From positions 62,001 through 126,000 of the forward strand of contig NCGY01000002.1 in NCBI GenBank assembly GCA_002281775.1: a stretch of 64,000 nt of DNA, read 5' to 3'. The position numbers and the translations under genes were made by a program. Positions 9,301 to 17,406 of the stretch are shown here, piece after piece; position 1 is the stretch's first letter, and each line of letters starts with the position of its first letter. The notes under the pieces were generated by a model. The model ran no database searches. It was not told the DNA's origin and saw only the letters and a list, made by a program, of their open reading frames with translations. Source of the DNA: Hydrogenophilales bacterium 16-64-46. Lineage in GTDB: Bacteria > Pseudomonadota > Gammaproteobacteria > Burkholderiales > Thiobacillaceae.

Positions 9301-10284
9301 ATGGCCAGACTCCTGATCACGCAAGACCAGCAATCCCCGCGCGCGGTTCGCCTGTACAAACCACGTATCAAGATCGGTCGGGCATCGGTATGTGAGGTGC
9401 AGTTGAATTTTCCGGGTGTCAGTCGCAGACATGCAGTGATTACCCGGGAGGGCGAGGCTTTTTATATCGAAGACCTGGATAGCGCCCAAGGCGTGCGGCT
9501 GAACGGCCAAAAGATTCAGCGCGCCCTGTTACAGCACGGCGACCATATCGTTATCGATCAATCGCATCTGGAGTTCGATGCCGAACTCGATGTGACCGAT
9601 GCGGCCGGGGTGACGGTGGTGCAAGCCGATACCGTCAGCAAGACCTACGCACTGGGCAACCAAACTGTTCAGGCACTGAATGGTGTGTCGGTGGAAATTG
9701 CACGGGGCGAATTCATGGCACTGGCCGGCCCATCGGGGAGCGGGAAATCGACGCTTCTGAACCTGATCGGCTGCCTCGACACGCCCAGCGCAGGCCGTAT
9801 CATGATTGAAGGCCAGGATATCGCCGGAAAAACCGCCGACGAACTGGCCGATCTGCGACTGAATACACTTGGGTTCGTGTTCCAGACTTTCAATCTTCTG
9901 CCCGTACTCACGGCCCTGGAAAACATCGAATACCCGTTATTGCAAAAATCCGGCGTGGACAAAACCGAACGCCAGAAGCGCATCGCGCACTACCTCAGGG
10001 TGGTCGGACTCGAACGCTACGCCCACCACAAGCCCAGCGAATTGTCCGGAGGACAGCGCCAGCGGGTGGCCATCGCACGCGCACTGGCAACGCAACCCCG
10101 CATCGTGCTCGCAGATGAACCCACGGCCAATCTGGACCATAAAACCGGTGAGGATATTCTCCGCCTGATGAAGCAACTCAACCATGCCGAGGGTACAACC
10201 TTCGTTTTCTCTACGCACGATGCGCGTGTCATGGAAATGGCTGATCGCGTCGTCGAACTGTCCGACGGTCGGATTGCAGAATGA
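9301..10284 (+). CDS. ABC transporter ATPase with N-terminal FHA domain
   Basis: A 327-residue fusion. Residues about 1-95 form a forkhead-associated domain (IGRASVCEVQLNFPGVSRRH near 25-44 and LDSAQGVRLNGQKI near 59-72), a phosphothreonine-binding module. Residues 108-327 are a MacB/LolD-type ATPase: Walker A GPSGSGKST at 143-151, LSGGQ at 248-252, Walker B RIVLADEP at 267-274. It should energise the two FtsX permeases at 5912-8360. The ATG at 9301 was chosen because the FHA domain starts there; the longer open frame upstream is antisense to the LolA-like gene. The FHA domain suggests control by Ser/Thr phosphorylation, but no kinase is seen in the window. Confidence 0.9.
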   Translation: MARLLITQDQQSPRAVRLYKPRIKIGRASVCEVQLNFPGVSRRHAVITREGEAFYIEDLDSAQGVRLNGQKIQRALLQHGDHIVIDQSHLEFDAELDVTDAAGVTVVQADTVSKTYALGNQTVQALNGVSVEIARGEFMALAGPSGSGKSTLLNLIGCLDTPSAGRIMIEGQDIAGKTADELADLRLNTLGFVFQTFNLLPVLTALENIEYPLLQKSGVDKTERQKRIAHYLRVVGLERYAHHKPSELSGGQRQRVAIARALATQPRIVLADEPTANLDHKTGEDILRLMKQLNHAEGTTFVFSTHDARVMEMADRVVELSDGRIAE

Positions 10285-11849
10285 CACCCATGTCCCAAAC
10301 ACCCCGCACACAATTCTTTCATCCTGTTGCCCGCCGGTTCTTCCCTGCTCCGGTTCTACTGATTGCTTTGGCGACGGCATTACCTGCCACCGCGTTTTGC
10401 CAGCAATCATTCGACGATTTGTTCGGCGGCCCCCCCAAGCCAAAAACGGCCAAGCCCAAACCGACCAAGCCCGCGCCTGTTGAAGCCCAGCCTGTCGCGC
10501 CCCCACCCGGGGAAACGCCTGCGCCGCTGATCGAGTCCGCCCCTGCACAGGCCCTGCCTGAGAGCCTGCCCGTGACAGCCCCCCCCCCTGCCATCGTGCC
10601 TGCGGCCCCGGCAAGCCTAGGAAGCGACGGGTCACCTCCGGCTCCCGACACCGCCAGGTTCACTGGTTTTTACCAGAACGATCTGGCCTATACATTCGCA
10701 GGCGACAAGCACTGGTCACGCTTCAGCAATACCTTTGATCTTGCTGCGCAAGGCAATCTCGGCAGCGCGGCATGGAAACTTGGCGGACGCCTTGTGGCCG
10801 ACCCGATATACGACCTGACCAGCCATTACCCCCGCGCGGTGCGCGATGATCAGCGCTTCGAGGCTACGATACGCGAGGCCTATCTCGATTTCACAGCTGC
10901 CGATCTCGAATTCCGCCTGGGGCGCCAACATATCGTGTGGGGTGAGATGGTCGGCCTGTTTTTTGCTGACGTGGTCTCGGCCAGGGACTTACGGCAATTC
11001 GTGCTGCCCGATTTCGACATGATCCGGCTGCCCCAATGGGCGGCCCGGGCAGAGTATTTCTCGGGAGATTTCCACGCAGAAGCCGTGTGGATTCCATTTA
11101 TGACCTACGACGACATAGGCAAGCCCGGTGCCGAGTTCTACCCCTTTGTGCCGTCTCCGGTGACAGGGTTCGACACAGTCATCGCCAAGGAAAGCCGGCC
11201 TTCGGGCCCCGACGACGCAGCCTATGGCCTGCGGCTCTCATGGCTACGGAATGGCTGGGATCTCTCTGGTTTCTACTACACCACCCTGGATCCGGCGGCG
11301 GCCTTTTCCCGGCGAGTGGACCTCAGCATCATTACCTATCAGCCATCGCATTCCCGTATCCGTCAGGTTGGCGGTACCCTGGCCAAGGACCTGGGCTTCA
11401 CATTGCTCAAGGCTGAGGCGGTCTATACCCTCGACAAACGCTACACCACGCTTGACCCTCTCGATGCCGATGGCCTGGTCAGGCAAAACGCGCTGGACTA
11501 TGTGGTGGGGCTGGAATGGAGCTTCCCGCAAGAGACGCGGTTCAACATTCAGGCCTACCAGCGACGTTTTTCCGACTACGATGCCGGCATCGTCCCCGAG
11601 CGGATCGAAAGCGGAATGAGCCTGCTACTCGCAACACGCGTTCTCCACCCCAAACTCGAAACCGAGCTATTGTGGATCAACAGCCTCAACCGCACTGACT
11701 GGCTGGGACAACTCAAAATGACCTGGCTATATGACGACCACTGGCGTCTAGCCGCCGGCGTGGATGTTTTCGAAGGCCCTGCGGATGGCCTGTTTGGCCA
11801 ATACGACAAACGCGACCGGGCTTACACAGAAATCCGGTACACCTTTTAG
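10281..11849 (+). CDS. outer-membrane beta-barrel protein (DUF1302/porin-like) with Pro-rich linker
   Basis: A 522-residue protein whose ATG overlaps the ATPase stop codon (ATGA), so it is coupled to the ABC system. Residues 1-40 are a signal peptide and residues about 50-120 a Pro/Ala/Lys-rich linker. From about 130 onward alternating amphipathic strands end in a terminal Phe (EIRYTF), the outer-membrane barrel signature. LGRQHIVWGEM is typical of DUF1302-like barrels. It could be the outer-membrane exit or acceptor for the substrate of the ABC system. The family call is from pattern only. Confidence 0.7.
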   Translation: MTPMSQTPRTQFFHPVARRFFPAPVLLIALATALPATAFCQQSFDDLFGGPPKPKTAKPKPTKPAPVEAQPVAPPPGETPAPLIESAPAQALPESLPVTAPPPAIVPAAPASLGSDGSPPAPDTARFTGFYQNDLAYTFAGDKHWSRFSNTFDLAAQGNLGSAAWKLGGRLVADPIYDLTSHYPRAVRDDQRFEATIREAYLDFTAADLEFRLGRQHIVWGEMVGLFFADVVSARDLRQFVLPDFDMIRLPQWAARAEYFSGDFHAEAVWIPFMTYDDIGKPGAEFYPFVPSPVTGFDTVIAKESRPSGPDDAAYGLRLSWLRNGWDLSGFYYTTLDPAAAFSRRVDLSIITYQPSHSRIRQVGGTLAKDLGFTLLKAEAVYTLDKRYTTLDPLDADGLVRQNALDYVVGLEWSFPQETRFNIQAYQRRFSDYDAGIVPERIESGMSLLLATRVLHPKLETELLWINSLNRTDWLGQLKMTWLYDDHWRLAAGVDVFEGPADGLFGQYDKRDRAYTEIRYTF

Positions 11850-11899
11850 CCGCGCCCCAACAAGCACTGAACCCGGCCGGCATCATGCACAGGGCCGGA

Positions 11900-12979
11900 T
11901 CAAGTTCCAGTTTTGATCAGCCGTTCGGCGTCCAGACGCAAAGAGCGGCTGGACGCGGCCACGCCGTATCCCAAGCGGCCGAGAAATACTGTGTGGCCAG
12001 CCGCCCCGGCCGGGAGACGGCTTCGTAGGCGGGTAGCCAGGTTAGCCGCGTAGGCAACCAGCTCAGGGCGCGTCGTAAATGCTCGTCCCTGCCGCAGATA
12101 ACGGTCGAAGATCAAGGGGGTCTGCTCAGGCTGTAGCTGAAGGCCCAAACGCGTTGCAGTGAGCCAAAACCGCTGAAGGGCTCGCCCGGCAGCCACATAG
12201 TCGTCGACACTCCTGGCCGGACGCGACGCGACCAGACCAAAGTGGGCCGCACACATCAGGCCGGGCAGCCAATCCATCTCCAGCCTCGGCACGAGGTGAC
12301 CGGCAAGATAGGTGTTGAAAAAGCGAACCCGGTTCCAGCTCCCCATCACCCAACGCATCAACTTGAGCGTACCAGGATCGAGCCCCAGCGCCTGATCGGG
12401 CACTTTGTCTGAACTGAAACGGGCGTTCCAGTCGATGATGTCGCGGTGAACAGGATAGGCTTCGGGCAGGGTTAAACGCAGCTTGGCGTTGGCAAACATG
12501 AGCGCGGCCATGCGGCGTTTTTCTGCTCCCTCGAACCAGATTACTTTGTAGTGCGGTGCCACGGCGTCATGCAGCGTCTGCCGATGCGCATCCTCCAGTT
12601 TGCGGGTGGAAAGCGGGCGGCGTTGAACAGAGCGCAGACGAATATACTCGTAAAGTGAATCGACGTTTCCGCCCACACCATCTTCGAGCACGACCCGATA
12701 CACCGGATGGGTGTCAGTCGAACCGGGCTCACGCGTGATGTCAGCACGCGCGCCTTGTGCTGTGGCAGCTATCGCCAGTGTCTCGATCAGCGCACCATGG
12801 GCAAGGTGGCTGGAATGTCCATCGAGATCATAGACGCAGTGATCCCGGGTATCTGCTCCGTGGACGCGAAGGTGATGCGCATCCACGATCTCGATATGCC
12901 AGGGCTGGGTATTGTCACCAGAAGGTGCCCAGCGGGCATCGTCAATGATCCGTATGAGAGAATCGGGCGGAGCAGCCAT
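11900..12979 (-). CDS. nitroreductase-family flavoprotein (oxazolone synthetase oxidase-like)
   Basis: A 359-residue nitroreductase-fold protein, longer than the roughly 200 residues of a simple nitroreductase. The N-terminus has the FMN-binding signature ARWAPSGDNTQPWHIEI near residues 15-31. The C-terminal half holds AGRALQRFWLTATRLGLQLQ, the usual second FMN/dimer region. It is the third gene of a tight operon: its ATG overlaps the TAA of the ThiF gene (TAATG). In heterocycle-forming systems this fold oxidises azolines or similar rings. With a ThiF-like and an N-acyl amino acid synthase-like partner, an oxidase role in oxazolone formation is the best hypothesis; another flavin reductase function remains possible. 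Confidence 0.75.
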   Translation of the reverse strand: MAAPPDSLIRIIDDARWAPSGDNTQPWHIEIVDAHHLRVHGADTRDHCVYDLDGHSSHLAHGALIETLAIAATAQGARADITREPGSTDTHPVYRVVLEDGVGGNVDSLYEYIRLRSVQRRPLSTRKLEDAHRQTLHDAVAPHYKVIWFEGAEKRRMAALMFANAKLRLTLPEAYPVHRDIIDWNARFSSDKVPDQALGLDPGTLKLMRWVMGSWNRVRFFNTYLAGHLVPRLEMDWLPGLMCAAHFGLVASRPARSVDDYVAAGRALQRFWLTATRLGLQLQPEQTPLIFDRYLRQGRAFTTRPELVAYAANLATRLRSRLPAGAAGHTVFLGRLGYGVAASSRSLRLDAERLIKTGT

Positions 12980-13914
12980 TACAACCCCAGCTTGCGTCGC
13001 ACGAGAGCGATCATGAGTCGTTGTAATGGATTTCGATTGCCACCTGGACGCCAGGTTTTAGCAAGACGGAGTCGATAGGCATCGAAATGATAACCATGAG
13101 GTGCTGCACGAACGGGGCCCCGGTTCAACAAGATTTTCAGGGTTTCGGTTGCGGCCACTCCAGCACAGAGTTGGCATGCCATGATGGTCGAAGGCCCGCG
13201 GCGACTAGCCATATCTACAGCTGATGGGTCGGCGAGATACTGCATTTGCAGACCTGCCGGGGCCAAACCGATAACAAACCTTATCGGCCACTCAGCCTCC
13301 GGGCCGTCAGAAAAGCGAAAGTAATCCTCAAAACTCATACTCCCGGGCAGGAAATTGAGCACTGCCGCGCCCATGCCCAAGGGCGCGGCGGTGACGGCAG
13401 GAATCCCCTTGTCGCGACAGGCGGCAAACACGGCACGACGTATGTCAAAGGCAAAAAAATCCAGCCCGTCAACAAATATATCCACCCCCGCCAGAAACGC
13501 ATCAAGATTCTCAGGGGAGACACCTTGCGGAAAGCCCGTAATCTCGACTTCGGGATTGATGTCCCGCGCCTGAGCCATCATCACACCCAGCTTGGCACAA
13601 CCCAGTGTGCTCGTAGTCGCTCCCGCCTGACGGTTGAAATTCGCCAGTTCGAAGGTATCAAAATCCGCCAGATGAAAGCGGGATACACCCAGACGACACA
13701 AGGTGAGCAAATGGACGCCACCTACCCCGCCCATGCCCGCAATCGCCACGCGCCTGCCACGCAGGCTTGCCTGCTCCTCACGAGTCAGCCAACCGATGTT
13801 GCGGGAAAAAGCCTCCTGATAATCGAAGGGTAGGGATTGAGCTGCCTCTGCCATGCTCGGGACTGCACTACGATCAATTGCCACGAAGCAATCGCTGCGT
13901 AATACCCAACTCAT
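12979..13914 (-). CDS. ThiF/E1-like adenylating protein
   Basis: A 311-residue member of the ThiF/MoeB/E1 superfamily. GMGGVG at 60-65 is the nucleotide loop, followed by DFDTFELANFNRQ (84-96) with the Asp and Asn-x-x-Arg-Gln residues that contact ATP. Only one CxxC pair (CQLC near 251) is visible, so the structural zinc site of MoeB may be incomplete. E1-like proteins adenylate carboxylates, here perhaps of an N-acyl amino acid. Its start overlaps the upstream acyltransferase by 41 nt; an in-frame ATG at 13854 would remove the overlap and begin just before the conserved region. No ThiS or MoaD partner is nearby, which argues against cofactor synthesis. Confidence 0.85.
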   Translation of the reverse strand: MSWVLRSDCFVAIDRSAVPSMAEAAQSLPFDYQEAFSRNIGWLTREEQASLRGRRVAIAGMGGVGGVHLLTLCRLGVSRFHLADFDTFELANFNRQAGATTSTLGCAKLGVMMAQARDINPEVEITGFPQGVSPENLDAFLAGVDIFVDGLDFFAFDIRRAVFAACRDKGIPAVTAAPLGMGAAVLNFLPGSMSFEDYFRFSDGPEAEWPIRFVIGLAPAGLQMQYLADPSAVDMASRRGPSTIMACQLCAGVAATETLKILLNRGPVRAAPHGYHFDAYRLRLAKTWRPGGNRNPLQRLMIALVRRKLGL

Positions 13915-14671
13915 CCTCGCGGGAGAAAAAATAGGGATAGATCGATTTCACCCCAGGCACTGAAGATCCAGTTCCGCCAAACCGCAGTATCTGGCTGTCC
14001 GCATAAGCCAGGTCGAGCCTGAGCAGCACAGCAGGCGCGTTGACGCGCGGGCAGACCTTTTCCCCGCCGAACGCTGCGAATCCGAGCATCTTCTCGTAAA
14101 ACAGGACGTGACGGGGGTTAACCTCGATCAGGAAGTCGGTGGCCTGATGAATGTTGTGGCCATAGATGTACGACAGGTGAAACAACGCAGCCAGAACGCT
14201 CTTGGAACGGATGTCCTGGTCTACAGCGAGTCGCGTGATGTCGCACGGTACGCGTCCTGCTGCACGCAGGCTGTCCGCCTCGGCCTTATAGAGCTGATCC
14301 ACGATCATCCCGTCTGGCGTATCCAGACCCAAGGTGAGGGTGCCTACCACCTTGTCCTCCTGGTAGGCGACAAGCGTGATCTTGTACTGGTCGCGCTCCG
14401 ACACGGAGGCCTCGTAGCCACGCCAGTGATACATTTTTTCGACCAGTAGGCTGGCGGATCTGCGACGATCTTCATTGGTCGCAAGCCGGATCTTGTATTG
14501 TTCGCGCCCCACCTGCGTACCCATCACCAGATCAGTCGAGGCCGCGCTCTGATCCAGGCACAAATCCTTCAGGCGATAGGGCGACTGGAACGAGACCAGA
14601 GTGCGATCCCACTCGTCCGGTTCAGTCTGGCGCTTTTTTGCGCCCAGCAGAAATTTGCTGAGGTCAGTCAT
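13874..14671 (-). CDS. FeeM-like N-acyl amino acid synthase / GNAT-type acyltransferase
   Basis: A 265-residue protein of the autoinducer-synthase/GNAT fold. Visible features are the helix RRSASLLVEKMYHWRGYE near residues 50-67, the core strand VVGTLTLGLD, CDITRLAVDQ, and the GNAT-like EVNPRHVLFYEKMLGF. These fit FeeM-type synthases, which join an acyl-ACP acyl chain to an amino acid, or the related PEP-CTERM/exosortase-associated acyltransferases. It is the first gene of the three-gene minus-strand operon, and AGGA lies just before the ATG. Made with the ThiF and nitroreductase partners, its product is likely an N-acyl amino acid to be cyclised. Amino acid specificity cannot be read from the sequence. 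Confidence 0.75.
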   Translation of the reverse strand: MTDLSKFLLGAKKRQTEPDEWDRTLVSFQSPYRLKDLCLDQSAASTDLVMGTQVGREQYKIRLATNEDRRRSASLLVEKMYHWRGYEASVSERDQYKITLVAYQEDKVVGTLTLGLDTPDGMIVDQLYKAEADSLRAAGRVPCDITRLAVDQDIRSKSVLAALFHLSYIYGHNIHQATDFLIEVNPRHVLFYEKMLGFAAFGGEKVCPRVNAPAVLLRLDLAYADSQILRFGGTGSSVPGVKSIYPYFFSREDELGITQRLLRGN

Positions 14672-14723
14672 GTTCCTGGGTTAAGAATTTGGCAGGCCGA
14701 GTCTGCTCATGTTTCGTGACAGT

Positions 14724-14738
14724 CATAGGGACCCTATG
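14724..14738. promoter_or_regulatory. palindrome upstream of the acyltransferase-ThiF-nitroreductase operon
   Basis: CATAGGG-A-CCCTATG is a perfect 7+1+7 inverted repeat located 53 bp upstream of the acyltransferase ATG. It lacks a T tail and sits where an operator or activator box would be. No regulator gene is adjacent. Confidence 0.4.
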
Positions 14739-14790
14739 GAGTTTATCGGCATCCTTACCACACGACTTGACCGTTAGCGCGCAAATCAAT

Positions 14791-15834
<1,044 letters not shown>

Positions 15835-15840
15835 CTATTT

Positions 15841-15966
15841 TTCCGGTCTCACGCTCCATGATGCAGACGATGTTGCATCGTCTCCCGCTTCTCCTCCCTG
15901 AGCGGGATGCCTTAATCCCCTTAAGGCACTTTCAGCCCCGACTCCTCCCTTGGTCGGGGCTTTTTT
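15841..15966 (+). ncRNA. candidate small RNA with two anti-Shine-Dalgarno loops
   Basis: Between hemB and engB, both on the minus strand, the plus strand folds into four consecutive hairpins: stems 15865-15872/15876-15883, 15884-15889/15901-15906, 15908-15915/15921-15928 and 15934-15942/15953-15961. The last is followed by six T, a complete intrinsic terminator for which no plus-strand gene exists. The loops of hairpins 2 and 4 are TCTCCTCCCTG and TCCTCCCTTG, complementary to Shine-Dalgarno sequences. This matches the plan of anti-SD small RNAs of Proteobacteria and perhaps the Betaproteobacteria toxic small RNA family. The 5' end is a guess; no clear promoter was found. Confidence 0.65.
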
Positions 15967-15973
15967 ATTCCGG

Positions 15974-16606
15974 CTACCCTGCCGGAACCGGGGCAGCGTC
16001 ACGGTCCCCCACAGGCTCCAGCAAGGATTCGATCCGCACGGCTGCTTCGTCCGCGCCCAGCCGGGACAGGCTGGAAAAAAGCTGCACGCTGACGCCGGGA
16101 TGCCCGACCAGCGCCTGCTTCACCTTGCGCAGCGTCTGCGCCCGTTCGCTGCCCGAGAGCTTATCCGCTTTCGACAACAGGATATGCACCGGCTTGCCGC
16201 GCGGTAGAAACCAGTCAAGCATCCGTTGGTCCAGCGGCGTCAGGGGATGGCGCGCATCCATGATCAGCACCATGCCTACCAGCGCGGTGCGCTCCTGGAG
16301 ATAACGCGAGAGCAATTCTTCCCACTGCGCCTTGATTTCCGGCGGCACCTTGGCGTAGCCGTAGCCGGGCAGGTCGACCAGATAGATGTTGGCATCGAGC
16401 TCGAAAAAATTGATGAGCTGGGTGCGACCAGGCGTTTTGGAGGTATAGGCGAGCCGGTTCTTGCGCGTCAAGAGATTGATCGCACTCGATTTTCCGGCAT
16501 TGGAGCGCCCGGCAAAGGCAATCTCGGCTTGGCTGGCAGGCAGATCGCGCAGCCGGGCGACCGAGGTGTGGAACTGGGCGCGATTAAGCACAGGCTTGGC
16601 AGTCAT
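15974..16606 (-). CDS. engB: ribosome biogenesis GTPase YsxC/EngB
   Basis: A 210-residue GTPase of the YihA/YsxC family, needed for 50S subunit assembly. G1 is [10 protein letters not shown]3 is DLPGYG, G4 is SKAD, and the family segment [11 protein letters not shown] lies between G1 and G3. I chose the ATG at 16606, where conserved family sequence begins ([12 protein letters not shown]); the longer frame overlaps the promoter region of the divergent cytochrome gene. The adjacent order hemB-engB-cytochrome c4 on opposite strands is common in betaproteobacteria. Confidence 0.93.
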   Translation of the reverse strand: MTAKPVLNRAQFHTSVARLRDLPASQAEIAFAGRSNAGKSSAINLLTRKNRLAYTSKTPGRTQLINFFELDANIYLVDLPGYGYAKVPPEIKAQWEELLSRYLQERTALVGMVLIMDARHPLTPLDQRMLDWFLPRGKPVHILLSKADKLSGSERAQTLRKVKQALVGHPGVSVQLFSSLSRLGADEAAVRIESLLEPVGDRDAAPVPAG

Positions 16607-16678
16607 ATTAGTTGACGCTAAACTACCCGCTTCCAAAAATTTTGCAATCCCCGCGTCTCGCAAGCTTCAGGAGCTGCC

Positions 16679-17293
16679 ATGAAATTTGTCGTTACCCTGG
16701 CCACCGCACTGGTCGCCACTTCCGCTTACGCCAACCCGGGCATGGTCAAGGGCGATCCCAGGGCCGCGGAGAGCATCGTCAACCAGGTCTGCGCCGCCTG
16801 TCATGCCGTGGACGGCAACAGTGCCGCCGCCGCCAACCCCAAGCTGGCCGGCCTGAACGCTGAATACCTCTACAAGCAGCTCAGCAACTTCAAATCCGGT
16901 GAACGCAAGAACGCCATCATGTCGGGCATGGTGGCCAACCTGTCCGACCAGGACATGAAGAACCTTGCGCTCTACTTCAGTGCCCAGCAGCCCAAGCCCG
17001 CCACGTCCAAGGATCAGGCGCTAGCGCTCATCGGCCAGAAAATCTATCGCGGCGGCGTGCAAGGTGCTGGCGTACCTGCTTGCGCCTCCTGCCACGGGCC
17101 GCAGGGCAAGGGCATCCCCGTACAGTTCCCCCGTCTGGCGGGCCAGCATACCGACTACATTTACACCCAGCTGAACAGCTTCCGCGTCGGGGCCCGCGCC
17201 AACGACGCCGCCAAGATGATGCGCAGCATCGCCGCCAAGATGACCGACGCGGATATGAAGGCTGTTGCGTCCTATATCCAGGGACTGCGCTAA
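16679..17293 (+). CDS. dihaem cytochrome c4
   Basis: A 204-residue exported protein with a signal peptide ending ATSAYA and two CxxCH sites (CAACH near 38-42, CASCH near 135-139), one in each of two homologous domains. This is the cytochrome c4 layout. Cytochrome c4 is a membrane-associated periplasmic electron carrier to terminal oxidases. AGGAG lies 6 nt before the ATG. It is divergent from engB and upstream of the ResB/CcsA maturation genes that would attach its haem. Confidence 0.92.
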   Translation: MKFVVTLATALVATSAYANPGMVKGDPRAAESIVNQVCAACHAVDGNSAAAANPKLAGLNAEYLYKQLSNFKSGERKNAIMSGMVANLSDQDMKNLALYFSAQQPKPATSKDQALALIGQKIYRGGVQGAGVPACASCHGPQGKGIPVQFPRLAGQHTDYIYTQLNSFRVGARANDAAKMMRSIAAKMTDADMKAVASYIQGLR

Positions 17294-17366
17294 GGCCGGC
17301 GCGACGACGGCATATCACACGCGCCGTGCGGAACAGGTAAACTAATCGGCCTCGTCCGAGTCGATG

Positions 17367-17392
17367 AAAGGGTGACGCGAGTCACCCTTTTT
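17367..17392 (+). terminator. rho-independent terminator after cytochrome c4
   Basis: A 10-bp perfect stem (17367-17376 with 17381-17390), a GCGA tetraloop and five T from 17388 to 17392. It separates the cytochrome c4 transcript from resB 15 nt downstream, so resB may rely on readthrough or a promoter overlapping this region. Confidence 0.85.
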
Positions 17393-17406
17393 CATTTCCA
17401 GCCATC

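Noticed and set aside
11850-11899. CCGGCC/GGCCGG inverted repeat between the barrel protein and nitroreductase genes
   Set aside because: Only six pairs with a long loop and no T run; too weak to call a terminator.
12979-13914. ThiF-like gene read as part of thiamine or molybdopterin synthesis
   Set aside because: No thiS, moaD, thiG or moeA neighbour, only one CxxC pair, and tight coupling to acyltransferase and nitroreductase genes.
12979-14671. Acyltransferase-ThiF-nitroreductase trio as a RiPP (thiazole/oxazole peptide) cluster
   Set aside because: No YcaO protein and no recognisable short precursor peptide nearby; the N-acyl amino acid synthase-like gene points to a non-peptide substrate.
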